DNA of 64,000 bases from Symsagittifera roscoffensis (lineage: Eukaryota; Xenacoelomorpha; Acoela; Convolutidae): NCBI RefSeq assembly GCF_963678635.1, contig NC_087063.1, forward strand, positions 32,934,599-32,998,598, given 5' to 3'. Every line of letters starts with the position of its first letter. The first letter of the stretch is position 1. The notes beneath the pieces were generated by a model. The model was not told where the DNA came from. It did no database searches and saw only the letters and a program-made list of their open reading frames with translations. Below are positions 1-12,171 of this stretch, piece by piece. A program made the translations under genes and the position numbers.

Positions 1-189
1 AAAAAACGGGAATCGATTTCAAAACTCCCTACCATGATTTACTTTTCTTAATCATTTAACCATATCCTCTTTTTTAACATATCCTCTTTTTTAACACTAA
101 AAATAATCTTTATTTTTAGACATAAGTCAGTGCAGTAAAAAATGAGCTTTTAATCAATCTTAAGTAATTACTAACTTCAGAAATCAAAA

Positions 190-1480
190 AATGCTTTCAA
201 GTAATCAGTCGGCTTGAGAAGTTGTTTGTCAATCTGATCAAGCTGACCAAATTAAGCCATATCGTAAATCTTTCTGAAAAAAAAACATAATTTTGGTAAG
301 CCGATTCGAAGATTTCTAAGCAAGCTACAAAACTTTATTTCGAGTTACTTCATCAAATGAATCAGCCTACGGAATTTTAAATTTTTCTCAGCAAACTATT
401 CAAGTGATGAAACTATGAAATATTTCAAGTTTTTACATAGAGCCAACTGGTTCGCAAATTCCATTTTTTTGTAGGCAAGCTTTTCAAGCCAAGAAATTTA
501 AATACATACAGTTTTTTCATGAAGCGAATCGGTTGGCAAAGTTTTTCTATGCAAGCCATTCAAGCAATTAAACCTGGAAATATTTCATGAAGCAAATCGG
601 CTGGGGGTAAATTTAAGTGTTTTAATGAAGCCAATCAAGCGATGAACTTTAGAAACAAATTAGGTTGTTTCATAGAACGAATCAGCTCGCGAAAAGTTAA
701 AGTTCTTTATATATGCGTTTATTTCATTGACGAGTCGGTTCGCAAAAAAAATAAGTTCTTCTCATCAAACTATTCAACCTATTGAACTTTGAAAAACCTC
801 AGATTGTTTCATAAATCAAATCAGTGTGAAACATTTAAGTTTTTCTAAGCCAGTTATTCAAGCTACGAATTTTTGAAATACTTATCATTTTATAGGCCAA
901 ATCAGTTCAACAATTTAAGTTTTTCTAATCAAGCAACGAATCTTTGAAAATTTTGAACTTTTTTGTAGGCCAAATTGGTTTGCGAACAAATCAGGTTTTT
1001 CTAAGCAAGCTAATCAAGCTACGAAGCTTAAAAATTACAAGTTATTTCATGAAGCGAATCTATAGGCAAAGAACAATTTTTTATTTTGAAGCCATTTTTA
1101 TATTGAAGCCACAGTTTTTCTTAACAAGCCATTCGAGCAATGAAAAATTGAAATAATTCAGGTTATTAATAAGATGTTAGCTGTTCAAACGATGAACAAA
1201 TTTCAATTTTTTAATACTTAATTTATTTCATAGACCGAGTCGATTCGCAAAAATTCAAGTTTTTCTAAAAAAAAAACCGTTGACGCTAAGTAAATTTGAA
1301 AAATTTTCAGTTATTTCCCAGACTAATTCGGTTCGCGAAAAGTTTTGGTTCTTCAAAGCAAGCTATTCAACCAATGAACTGCTGAAATATTTCATGTTAA
1401 TTCATCGACCGAATTAGTTTTCTAATCAAGAAGCTTTGAAATTCGTCAAGTTATTTCCGAGCGCGAATCAGTTTTCCAAA
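190..1480. repeat. Degenerate tandem repeat, about 75-85 bp unit
   Basis: The same phrase recurs many times with heavy divergence: a GAATCGGTTCGCAAA-like block, then AAGTTTTTCTAAGCAAGC, then TTCAAGCAATGAAC-like and a TTTGAAATATTTCAAG-like block, then TTTCATGAAGC. Good examples lie near 340-420, 510-600, 660-780 and 1,240-1,400. Spacing is irregular and there is no sustained coding frame; the short open frames here are chance products. It looks like an old decayed satellite. The link to any known family is unknown. Confidence 0.6.
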
Positions 1481-1815
1481 AAATTGTTTGCCTTTCTGTC
1501 ATTTGTTTAATATTTAAGATATAAAAACAGTGCCAAACTTTTGTCATTCGTTTAATATATAAGATTTATGCGCAACGCCAACTGCTCTGTGGACGCAATG
1601 TTTAAGCTATTTTCATAGGGGACAAAGGTTAACAAAAGGAGTTAGGGACAAGATTTAAGCAAAAAGTTCTGGAAGTTTTTTGAAGTTTTTTTTTCAATAC
1701 AAAATCTGCAAAATTATCAACCTAAAATCCTTCTTTAGGTCAAGGTTTAGGTCAAAAAGTTTAGGTTAAGATCAATGTCAGAAGATTCGAGTGACTAAAG
1801 CCAAAATTTCAAATT

Positions 1816-3275
1816 CCCTAAGTATAGTCAGGTGCTGTCAAAATACTCTCAGGAGTTGGAAAACTTGCCTACAAATATGCTCAAATCCGTTTGGCTTCCG
1901 AGATATGACGTTTTTTTATCATTTTTCCATAAATACTTCGAAAAATTTTTTTAAATAAAACTTCACGAAAAATGAAATTAGCAGCCCTATATTCGGGTTC
2001 TGTAAAGGTACTTTCAAGGTTCGCAAATGTTGTCTCCTAATATGTCTACTCGAAACCTTTAAGCCTCCATATGTCTGCTCAAACCTTTTACAGATATGTC
2101 GTTTTCCATGATTTTTTGAAAGACTTTCGAAAAAATTAGGGGTAAGAAATTTCTAGAGGTAAGAAACTTGACTAAGTTTGAAACAAGCAACTTGGGGTAC
2201 CCTCAAGAGCTGCAATATTGAACTTTAAATTTGAAAAACCAAACCTTTTACTCTACGAGATATGACAAATTTGATTATTTATTCATAAATTTTCAAAATG
2301 CTAGGATTTTCAAAAAAAAACTAAATTTCAAATTTCCAACCCTGTAATGAAAAAAAGCTAGGAAATTTTCATAGGTTGCAAGTCTTGCCTCCAAATATGT
2401 CAGCTCAAATCCTTGTGGCTTCCGAGATATGAAATTTTCTATTATTTAAAAAAAAATTCAAAAATTTTCAAGTAAACACCTCGTAAAAATTTAAATTAGC
2501 AACCCAACAGCAGGGTTTTTTCAGGGTAGTTTCAGATATTCTTCAGCAATCTTGCCTGAAAATATTTCTGCTGAAATCCACGTTTATATTTAAAAACTTC
2601 GTAAAACTTGATATTCCCAACCCCAGAGTCGAGTTCTGTCAGGGTACTTCGAAGGATTGCAAATTTTACGTTCAAATATGTCTGCTCAAATCCTTTGGTC
2701 TTCCCAGTTATGACGTTGTTCATGTTTAAAAAAAAATTCGAAAATGTAGATGTAAAAAACAAATTTTGAAATTAGCAACCCTACGTTGGTGGCTGTCATG
2801 GTTGCCTCAAAAATGGCTGACCGAAACCTTTTAGCTTCCGAGATACGGCGGATTTTATGATTTATCGGAAAATTTGGATTTCAAAAACTTCACAGAATTT
2901 GAATTCAGCAAACCTACGGTAGGGTAGTATTAGGTTCTTCCAGGGGTTGTAAAAATGGCCTAGAGATTTGAAGAACCAAAGGCTTTTTAGTTAAATCAAA
3001 CAACTTTTTTTTTTTTTCATAATCTTTCAAAATGATTTCTAAAACTTATCAAATTTGACACTCCCAAACATATTTTGGGTTGCTGTCATGGTGCACTAAA
3101 GAAGTTGCAAACCTGGCCTTCAAATTTGGCTGCTCAAAACTTTTCATCTACCATTTTTAATTTCTTCGCTTAAAGGATTGAAGTTTTCACAAAACTTAAA
3201 TTTGAAAAACTGACCAAAGTTTGAAATTCCCAACCCAATAGTGCAATAGTGGAGTGCTGTCCGGTTGCTTTCGAC
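1816..3275. repeat. Degenerate tandem repeat, about 120-175 bp unit
   Basis: About nine diverged units can be lined up. They begin near 1,816, 1,976, 2,180, 2,326, 2,494, 2,612, 2,770, 2,903 and 3,058. Each starts with an AATTAGCAACCCTA-like block, then GGGTTCTGTCAGGGTAC, then GCAAATCTTGCCTCCAAATA, then GCTCAAATCCTTTGGCTTCC and GAGATATGACG, and ends in an A/T-rich stretch. Units differ in length through indels. No coding potential was seen. This is unlike the repeat at 0.2-1.5 kb. Confidence 0.65.
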
Positions 3276-3640
3276 GTCTTTTATTAAACGCACAGTTGCT
3301 ATATGAAATTTTGCCCAAGTTGTGTTTAAATCATCGCTGGAATGGCCTGATTAGATAAACTAACTTTTTACCAGTCCTTTCATTATATTTCACAAAATTT
3401 GCGCGACCCAACTAACATACTTGTACCCGGGTTCAAGCTAAAATACGTTGAATTATTTCAAAGATTCGTTGCTTTCTGTGAGCCGATTGATTAACGAAGA
3501 CGTACTTGCTAGTTAACGCGAAAACGTTGAAGCAGAATATGCGACTTTGGTAGGGAAACAATGTTCAACTTTATATGCTTGCTGGTGTAAAAAGTTCTTA
3601 TAAGGAATCTTATACAAATATTATATTAACTATCACTTAC
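3276..3640. other. No feature recognised; flank of the host gene
   Basis: This stretch separates the decayed repeat from the last visible exon of the minus-strand gene. A perfect splice donor (GTAAGT on the minus strand, at 3,640-3,635) borders it, so it is probably intronic for that gene. No exon, RNA gene or element was recognised. Confidence 0.4.
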
Positions 3641-4039
3641 TTTCTTTTCTATCCACTTCGTTTCCCAGCTTTGGCAGGGGTGAAATATATCTCGAGTCTC
3701 GAAAATCATTTTGGACGTTATCAGCAGCGTCTGATGACTGAAGTTCGTTTTCGCTTCTAGATGAACCAGACTTGACATATGTTTCGTTTGGTGTTTGACC
3801 AGGCACTGGAGACGCCGGGTTAGACTGTGATCTGGATCTTTTATCTTTAGCCCTTCTACGCTGTCTCCGCATTGCTTTTTTACTGTTCTTTTTTGGTGAT
3901 TGGATCTGTTGTTCCTGAGTATTAACACCGAAATTGTAGTTTGAAATTGGAATGTTACTTTCCGAGGGCTGCTTTGATTCACTTGCAACCATTTGACTTT
4001 TTGCTACATTGCAGGATCCCGGGTAAGACGATGAATAAC
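3641..4039 (-). CDS. Exon 5 (last visible) of the unknown spliced gene
   Basis: The acceptor GCTATTTTTAG joins in frame to exon 4. The segment is polar and basic. Reading on past the donor would meet a TGA at 3,635-3,633, so a terminal exon cannot be fully excluded. The perfect GTAAGT donor makes a further downstream exon more likely. Confidence 0.65.
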
Positions 4040-7000
4040 CTAAAAATAGCCAACAGGCAGTTAAACGAGTCAGTGAACGCAAGAAAACAAAAAAAAATTA
4101 AAAAACAAAAACTTTAACTTTCAAAATTGGAAGGAGAAAAGATAAGGACTTGACACTTTTCGATAAAACTAACCCAATTTGAAAAAACTCGATCAAAAGG
4201 TGTTAACTGTTTTTTTTTCCGTTGGAATTCCATTTTCGAAACTATAAGCAGATCGCGTTTTTCATTCATCAATTTTGCTGTTCGTTAGTGTAATCCGCCT
4301 TCCTTTTAACAAAGAGCACTGAAATTGAAAAGTTATACAATGTCATACCGCGAAAAATCAAATTTGAGTGTGAACAAACTTTAGGAGATTTTCCTGAAAA
4401 GAGCAAGAAAATGGTAACTTTTCAAATGGCATAATTCCCAAGCGGCATTTTAAAAAGTTTTTTTTTTTGAAATGGCATCAATTTCGATTTTTAAATGAAG
4501 CTTCAACGCTTTTAACCGACTAATATCTCTCCTTTTTATCAATTAGGAAAACATGTGAACAAGATTTGTAATTATCTGCTTCGAACCAACTGTTGAACGA
4601 TAAGTTTGCTGAAACAATTGACCACAAATGAGTAATTAGTAACATCAATCTTATGCTTTTGATAACAAGACTAAATACCCATCAACTGAATTGACATATT
4701 TACTAATTTTCACACCTTGTTCACAAACAAGCGTCTCTGGAAATGCTTTTTCACTGCAACTGTTGCATACCGTTTATGCCATTCGGGAAATTTTGGATTT
4801 TGATGCCAATAGGGAAAAATATCAGAAGACAAAATCAAAAAAAAATCATTACGACCTATAAAAAACTACACTTCATTTCTTGACTCTTAACATATAAAAA
4901 AAAATGTGTAATTTCTTCACCAACGCTGAAAACTTTACCGACATTATTAAATAGCCGAAACTTTGGTTCAGATTTTAAGATGACAAAACACTAACCATTT
5001 TCGCTAGGCGGCGTCTCATCGTTCGGAATCATGTAATACAATGCCTTCTCGATGGCCTTCAAATAGTTGGTTAGAGTGACTCCTAATTTATCGTTGGCAT
5101 TGTGCCTGCATATGTCGTTACCAGATACCAACACTTTCTTGTCCAGATGAATTCTCTCGCAAAGACTGTCGTACAAGTCAATCAGCGGAGATGTCTCGAA
5201 CGAAGGCTGGATGACGTTCCAAAATGCTTGAAACATGTTTATTATGCATGTAAAGGGTAATTAATTTCTAGAAAATTATGGATATTTCAGCTTAGTTAAA
5301 TGATAATTAACTAACGAGCATCGACCAAATTACGCTAACGAAAAATCTAGCAAACCTTTATTTTTGTATAGCCTTTGCTGCACATCCTTGTAAGTAACTT
5401 CCATCAGCCTTTGATGATTCATTCCTTGAGGACTCCCACTTGCTTTACTCATTACATCATCTCCTCCTCCATTTTTACCCGTACTTTTATTAGGAGACTT
5501 AACTGGACTTTGGCTGGGACTGCTTATTGGTGATACCGGATTTTTGCCCTTAGAGACAGGCGCAGAGACCAAGTTCATGGTTTTGAGGCACTTGAGGGCT
5601 TGTTTGTATTGGTTGATGATTTCATCTAGCTCGAGATGCAGAGCGTCGTGTAGGTGCAGCATCTGGTCATTGTAGCTCACCAATGAATGTACGCCTAGAC
5701 CCTCTACATGTGTTCTGACTGTCTCTGAGTGTAAAACAAAACAGGTCTAATAACACTAAAACATAGCCCACAGGCAGTTGGAAAAAAGTCAATAAACGCA
5801 AGTCAGCTTTCGAATTTCGAAGTTCTCTGAAGTAGTTAATGATTGCCACTATTAATACATTGAGAAAACGAACAGTAGGTTCATTTTTTAATCTTTTGGG
5901 AAATCTGAAAAATAAAAACTCGAAATTAGAATTCGATCACTTTCTACAGAAAGGCGAAACTGAGGTTCGTCCACTTGCGATACACAAGCAAAAAAAATCG
6001 AAACCAAAAATGTCGAAAATGCAGCAAAGTGGGAAATTAGGATTGGAAAAAAGAATCAGTAACAAAGCCGAAAACACTTAAACTAGATAACCTTCGAGCC
6101 GCAATTCAGAAAGATTTAAAACATGAAAAATTTCGAAGCCCTCCTCTTCCTCAAAACACATCCATACGCACACAAAAATTCTCCCGCTTATCAAACGAGA
6201 ACAGGCTAAAAAAAAGGAAGAAAAAAAACAAAACGAATATATTTTTTGAAAAACTGTCCAAATAATGATCCACCTAAGTTTTCATGTCATTTCTTGATTT
6301 TGTCTCAAACTTAAATCCTCTCAAAAACCATGCCAAGAATAACAATTGAATAATGAACAAAGATAGCCGGTTGCTGTGTCAATAGCACAGAATGTTCCGA
6401 CCACATTCTCAGAAAAACGTAGCGAATTAGTTAGAAAGGCTCCAACTGTCCTAAAAATAATTAAATAACCTGAAAAAAAGTCCGATATTTAAAAAAAATT
6501 TTGCACTAAAAATTCAAAATATTTTTGATAGTTTTATTTTGCCAGAGAAGAGCTGAATGAAACTTCCAAAACTAGTTGCCCTTGAGTAAAATCAAATTTT
6601 TTGGCCTAAATTGCTAATTTTCATATATATCAAACGTTCAAAACGGTTTTTCTCAACGCCAGAACATTTTTTTTTCAATTTTTTAATGTCGTTCGAATCA
6701 CGGCTGAAGTGGCTTCAATATGATATATAATTCGACTCTGTCCGATGATTATTTGTATTACCTGATTTTGCGTGGAAAAGAAGTTAAAAGAAGGTAAAGA
6801 AAAAACTAAAACACGAAATACAATGTTCCTCCCCACTTTCAATAGTCGGAACAATAAACATCCAAACAAAAATAAAATAATAAAAGTGGTAAAAAGTAAA
6901 CCGAAAATTCTTGAGCAGACATCAGTTGAGCCAGAAAAAAAAGATTTCACAAAAACAAGTTTTCAAGTCCCCCTCAAAACATTTATATAAAAACACATTT

Positions 7001-8130
7001 TGCTCATGAATCTTCATGATGCCGCTCAGCCGATATAATGCCGCTAAGCCGATATAAAATAAGCCGAAACCTTTTAAGCCAAATGAAAAAACGATATGAA
7101 GAGAAAAAACGATATAATGAAATTGGAGTTGGTAACTTCACCAAAATAAGAAACGGGCATTTAAATCGCAAGCACTCTTAAAAAAAGTCGTCGGATAGTT
7201 GACGAAATTACAGCAAGGAAAATGGCCTAATTTTCAGTTATGTTGCGAACAAAGTTGTTCACCTGGGAAAAAATCTAGTACACGGTTACAACAACCTTGC
7301 TTATCGCAAGGGTAACAAAGGAAATAAACAGAACTTAAACAGAAATCAAAAGTCAAACCGCGAAAAATCAAATCTTAGCGTGAACATATTTTAAGACTTT
7401 TTCCTGTAAAACCAAACAAACAAAAAATCTTAAAGACCTGTAGAAGTATCTTCACTGCGTTCATCGAGTCTTAAACAGTAAATTAAACTAACATAATATA
7501 AGTATTTCTTCTTCTTCGCCTCAGATTCCAATTTCAAGCTGTATTGCATGTAATACTGTCTAAGGCTATGTAACTCACTTTGATTTGTTTTCAATTCTTC
7601 CACATTTCTAGGTGCAACGGTCGAGATAATTCTAAGAATATCTCCACACAGGTTATCATAGGTTCTTTTAGCATCACTGTTTCCTCCACCACCAGTACCG
7701 ATAAAATCATTGTAGAAGAACTTAACACATGTCTGAATAGTGTCATTTACGCACAATAAGTCGATGGGGAAGTTGCCAGGGCTTAGAAGTAAGAACCTTA
7801 AGCAAGCCAAATGATGAGTATGCAACGATTGAGCTCGCTAGTCACTAAATTGATTAAGTCAAGAAGTCATTTCTACATACCTTACATATATTGACTGCAT
7901 AACAACTAAACTATAGGGAATTTTTTGGCACAAGATGGAAAAGCTTTCGATACGCAAGGATTCTCTGAGAGTTGGAATGTCCATAGTTTCAACTAAAAGC
8001 GCAGCTCCTTCAAAGTTCCTACGCTGCAACGCATCCAGAAACTTGATGGATACGTTGTGACTGCCACTGTTGCTGCTCGTCATCTCATTTCTTGAACCAA
8101 CTTCTCCAGACTCACTAAGCATTTGACAAA
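3641..8130 (-). CDS. Spliced host gene of unknown function, partial (five exons)
   Basis: Five exons join in one frame on the minus strand: 8130-7886, 7837-7438, 5724-5356, 5226-4996 and 4039-3641. Every intron is GT-AG and every phase matches (0, 1, 1, 1). Together they give about 549 residues with no stop. Introns are 48, 1,713, 129 and 956 nt. The first exon opens after an acceptor and the last ends at a perfect GTAAGT donor, so the gene continues at both ends. The protein looks alpha-helical in exons 1, 2 and 4 (for example LHSLRQYYMQYSLKLESEAK and LGVTLTNYLKAIEKALYYM). Exon 3 has an SP-rich linker (SPISSPSQSPVKSPNKS). Exon 5 is basic and low-complexity (KKAMRRQRRRAKDKRSRSQS), possibly a nuclear localisation signal. 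I do not recognise the family. It is the only convincing host gene in the window. The 1.7-kb intron holds no recognisable element. Confidence 0.75.
4996..5226 (-). CDS. Exon 4 of the unknown spliced gene
   Basis: The acceptor TTTCAAG lies inside what looks like an open frame starting at an ATG; splicing there keeps the frame of exon 3. The exon ends at AATG|GTTAGT. The encoded segment (AFWNVIQPSFETSPLIDLYD and onward) looks globular and helical. Confidence 0.7.
5356..5724 (-). CDS. Exon 3 of the unknown spliced gene
   Basis: The acceptor TTTTACACTCAG completes a GAG codon with the preceding exon. It reads through a helical stretch (HLHDALHLELDEIINQYKQA), then a Ser/Pro/Lys-rich linker, and ends at AAAG|GTTTGC. 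Confidence 0.7.
7019..7056. repeat. Short direct repeat, 2 x 19 bp
   Basis: ATGCCGCTMAGCCGATATA occurs twice head to tail (M is C, then A) within the long intron of the host gene. A partial third copy (AAGCCGAAAC) follows. No function is evident. Confidence 0.7.
7438..7837 (-). CDS. Exon 2 of the unknown spliced gene
   Basis: The acceptor is CTAG directly before CGA GCT CAA, after an intron of only 48 nt. It encodes 133 codons plus one base and ends at ACAG|GTCTTT. The segment contains a Gly-rich loop (GTGGGGN) and a Lys-rich helix. Confidence 0.7.
7886..8130 (-). CDS. Exon 1 (visible) of the unknown spliced gene
   Basis: The exon begins after a TTTTTTAG acceptor and reads TT|TGT|CAA|ATG, so the ATG at 8,122 may be internal. 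It ends with phase 0 at a GTAAGG donor. An alternative donor (GTATGT) 5 nt further on would break the frame into the next exon. It encodes 81 codons. Confidence 0.7.
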
Positions 8131-8248
8131 CTAAAAAATACTATACTAGTAATAGTATAACTACATTACTAAAAATTAGATCTGATTGATTTACGACAAA
8201 ATAGAAACCACAAAACCATCGGCGTCGGTCCATACAACAGAAAATTGA

Positions 8249-8953
8249 ATGCGGACCAATAAACCTGAAATCAACAAAACGGTCCACTCACACGGAACTT
8301 GGAACCCATTCACCCAAAAAATTCCCCTATCTCGGTCACCGCATCTTAATCTCTGTAGACTATTTGGTTTATCGATCAAATCAATGGATGAAAACAAATA
8401 TGTTGCCGTTTATTTATTAGATTTATCAAAGCTTCCGATTCTATCACCCAGAACATTTAATGAACAAATTGAAAGATTTGGGATTCTCAGAATCAGCAAT
8501 TCAAATGATTCATAGCTTTATAAACAATAGACAACAGAAAACTGTAGCAAATAAGGATCTCACTTCACCAAGGCGTACCTCAAGGCACAATTTTAGGACA
8601 CCTAATTTTTAACCTATTCATAACTGAATTGAACAAAAATTTAACTGAATCTTGCAAAGTGGTACAATATGCACATGATACACTTCTATTTTGTGGTGAT
8701 AATGACATCATAAATGCTCTACAGCTACAGCAAAACTCCTGTCAGACTTTGTCTCTGTACAAAACATTCTCTAAAACTCAACACAATGAAAACTGAGTTG
8801 ATAAATTTAGCAAAAAAACATCCAGGCAGAAACCACAATTCAACGTTCAGTATAATTTTAGATAACAAAATAGCAAAAAAGCCAAGAGTTAAATATTTGG
8901 GGGTATCTTTAACAGTTGGTCATACTACAGAAGTTCAAGTAATTTTTGGTTAG
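8249..8953 (+). pseudogene. Decayed LINE reverse transcriptase
   Basis: Several frames joined across stops and frameshifts give the order of a non-LTR RT. A VYLLDLSKA-like motif A lies near 8,415. The motif GVPQGTILG lies at 8,572-8,598. A catalytic box mutated from YADD to YAHD lies at 8,668-8,679, and a KYLGVSLT-like block near 8,893. It is a fragment with no endonuclease seen. By motif style it belongs to the broad Jockey/CR1-like LINEs; the exact clade is not determined. Confidence 0.7.
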
Positions 8954-9779
8954 AATTAAATTTTCCACACAACGTTCTCTATCTCGATCTGTGTTGAAAG
9001 CGAATATACACACCAATTAGAAGTGTGCTGAGTTAAAGGTGGAGTAAGAGATGTAACAGTCGTCCGCTTGTGTCACATATGAGGTTAAGAAAAATAAGCC
9101 CTGTAACAATTGGCTCAAGGGTCAGGGACACTATCTCTTGTGTTTTTGTACCTCATTCTGTCGGAGCCCATTCGGTTCGCTTAAGACATGTGACTGAAAA
9201 ATTTGTTACAGCCTAAAGAGAACAACCAAAATACCCCCCCCCCCCCCCACTTTAGAAATAAGGACGACCCCATGTCTAGTTCTCTAAATGCCTAAAACAC
9301 GCGAATGCCGTTAAAAACAGGGTTGGAAACTCAAGTATACCATTAGTTACTATAGGACAGTGGACCTTTGATCCATTTCAGATGGATCAACCTAAAACCC
9401 ACCTTATTTCAAAATAACTATGTGAAAATACATTCAATAAATTAATTCGAGTACTCTCATAGTGATGCGACTCTAGAAATTAAGTAAATAAGGAAAGCAA
9501 AGCGAGTTTTACTGGAAACAGTTCAGTAAAGGAAAGAGCAGTTTCGACGATTAACGGTCTTATTCGACAAAATGAACGGTTTGGAGAGGATCATTTTTTG
9601 CTGACAAGCCTATTTTTGCAAATTCGTTCAAAAAGAAAGACACGTGACATTTTTATATTTTCGCGAATACCGAAAAAAAAGCAATAATCAGAGACGCGAT
9701 TTTCGCTAGTAAAGAACAGACGCACGAGCGATAGAGAAGAAACTTGAAACTACGTTCGAGAGTTTTATTAAAAGAGCAA
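8954..9779. other. Unassigned AT-rich stretch with a C15 run
   Basis: No coding frame or known element was recognised. A run of 15 C residues lies at 9,234-9,248. TGTAACAG-like and TTGTTACAG words near 9,050 and 9,210 could be remnants of an element end, but no matching pair of long repeats was found. Confidence 0.4.
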
Positions 9780-10215
9780 TCTGAATTAAAACGATTGTGC
9801 AGCTACAGTCTTAACAACCGAGAATCATGAGGGCAATTGGGAAGATTTTGCTACCCTTCCTGGTCGACAAAAAGACAGCCTTTTGACTAAATTCTATAAT
9901 CCGGAAGGGTCCTGGGAAAAGACTGGAAACTGGTTTTTAAACAACTTTTAGCTTTCGGGAATGTCCTGAACTGAATTAAATAACATCAAATTGTTTTCAG
10001 AGAATGAGAAACTAGGAGTTGAGGGAACAGGTTGATCCATCTCCGATGGATACGATGATTTTTATCTAGTGAAACTGAACAGTTTTATTATAATAATTAA
10101 GTAGTAGCCCTGTTTTTAGGAGTGACTTCGTAGTCTGGGGATAATGAGACCCAGCCATAAATTCCTTATTTTTGCATACAACTAAGTTAATTTGCGCGGT
10201 TTGGCCGATAGCCGT
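9780..10215 (+). repeat. Old diverged copy of repeat block E
   Basis: This segment matches, in order, the block at 36.77-37.10 kb, 38.80-39.12 kb and 49.02-49.33 kb. Shared landmarks are CCGGAAGGGTC, CTAGGAGTTGAGGGAA, GTTGATCC, TCTCCGATGGATA, TAGTAGCCCTGTTTT, GAGACCCAGCCAT and TTAATTTGC. It differs from the three younger copies at many more sites than they differ from each other, so it is an older insertion. Confidence 0.75.
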
Positions 10216-12171
10216 AAATAATAATGACTTTGTCGACCCAATGTTAATGGACCACACATAAAACTGACTTTGGTAGGGACGGTTAAAAGCATGTGAAGCT
10301 GTGCTTAGATGCTAGCCAGTCGTTTTATAACTTAGCTTCATTTTCCGTTGGTATTTAATTCCTGGCGAATATTACAAATATGTTTATATTGCGCTCTTGG
10401 TGTTATTCTTTTAACATCATGATCGGCAGACCCGTTAACAAAGCAATCCGATCCGAGCGGATGCTCAAAATAAGGCCCTTAACGAGGAGCCGGAAGGGTG
10501 GTTCGGAACGCGGAAACCTTCCGGATTCTCGGTTTCAGCTTTTTAAACTAGTTAAGACCACAGTATACCTGTGCAGTATATGAACAAAACACTTTAAGAT
10601 ACACAAGAAACTAAACAAAAAGTAGTATAGTACCTAGGAAAAAACTAAAAACAACAAAAAAAAACGAAAAAGACAAAAAAAAACAGTAGAAAACATCCCC
10701 CAGACGAGTTGTCTTCGGCCTGTCCCATTTGTAGTTGTTGTATATATATTGTTGTTAAAGATATTCATATCAAGCTGGATTGTTCGAATAGAATTTGTGG
10801 CCTTTTTTGGTGCCTGTACTACAGGGTTGTTTGAGAATTTAAGCACGTTAATTCTAATTTGCGCTCAATCCGGAAGGGTCTCGGGATTAGAGAGGAAGAA
10901 TGATCCGGCAGGCAGTCCAAGGAGCAACAGGAAGGGTCTCAAGGACAACAACAACCGATTGTCGTGCGTCGTTAACAAGTTTAATATCCAGTTTGGTACA
11001 GAAAGTACGATATCAATCTGTGAGGTGCTCGACCGTGACTGCACTGTAGTGACCCTCCACCGAGTTGCTAATTTCTGTGTTAAGCACCTTAATTCGGCTT
11101 TTGAACGGACCCAGAGGGGTATAGTACTATTATTAGTAGTATTTATACTGCTTGTAGTAATATTCTTATATCGGTTTTCAGTAAAACAGACCTCAAACAG
11201 ACCAGTTTTTAGGGTCAAAATAGTGATATCTTGACCCCCACAAGTCGCGATTTTTGAGATATCAATACTTTTTGAAACAACAAAAGCGCTGGACTAACAT
11301 AACTGGCTGGAAAAAACCCGGTTGAAATTAGTTCGGCAGTGCTTGGAACCAAATGGGTAACGAAATCCGTTTTTTCGTGACTTTTGAAAAAATGAAACAA
11401 CACAAAATAAGAAAAATGTTCAAAATTTTGAGTTAGGGCGATAAAAATTTTTGTTCGGACATTGTTCACAGGTGAATCCACAGGTTTTAAATCCCGTTTG
11501 CCAACAACCTTCCTGGCCCCAGTGAAATTGAACTTAACGTGTTTGATTTAGTGGATTCATCAATCCATAGGGGTACAAATACCATTGTTTTAGGCAAATT
11601 ACTTCAACTGAAACGATTTAGATCGGTTTTTTTCACTAAACTAAAAAATTATACACCTTCTGAGGTTGGATTGATAATTTCTTCGTCAATAAAACAAAAG
11701 TTGCGGAAAAATTTAGGCGGAACCTACAAGTTTGAAAATTTCTTGAATTAGCATAGAAGCCGTTTTGTTTTACAACTTAAGAACAACTGGAACGATCCAG
11801 TTCAAATTAGTACCTTTAGAACAGGAATTAAATAGGGTTAAGCGTTAGCTAAATGTTGTTTTTTTGAAATGACTAAGCATAGAAAAATTTCCAGATTGAA
11901 ACCATTCTTGTTTTGTAATTTTTGTGGAAAGCCCTTATACCTCCACCAAATGGCAGCAACGGTTTACTAAGGCGTTTTTACGTTGTTCTCGACAACAAAG
12001 AAGGTTTAAGGAACCTAGAAAACGATAGTCAAATCAGAATTAGGCTTGTTAAAAGACCCCTCAGAGTTAAGGGAAAATGTTAAATAAGCAACTTAGCTTC
12101 AAACCGGAGGGGTCTGGAGCCAGAACAAACCTTTCCTAGCTAGTCGATTTTACATAATGGGCTCTAAGACC
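10216..12171. other. Unassigned stretch
   Basis: No recognisable protein, element end or RNA gene was found. Open frames of 161 codons (10,749-11,234, plus) and 117 codons (10,865-11,218, minus) overlap in opposite directions and match nothing I recognise; I treat both as chance. CCGGAAGGGTC-like words occur at 10,490, 10,870, 10,928 and 12,104. Confidence 0.4.

Noticed and set aside
5667..5849. 60-codon minus-strand frame at the exon 3 acceptor
   Set aside because: It is out of frame with the well-supported exon and arises by reading through the intron end.
10749..11234. 161-codon frame with a hydrophobic segment near its C-terminus
   Set aside because: It overlaps an opposite 117-codon frame, has no recognised domain, and lies in otherwise non-coding repeat-like DNA.
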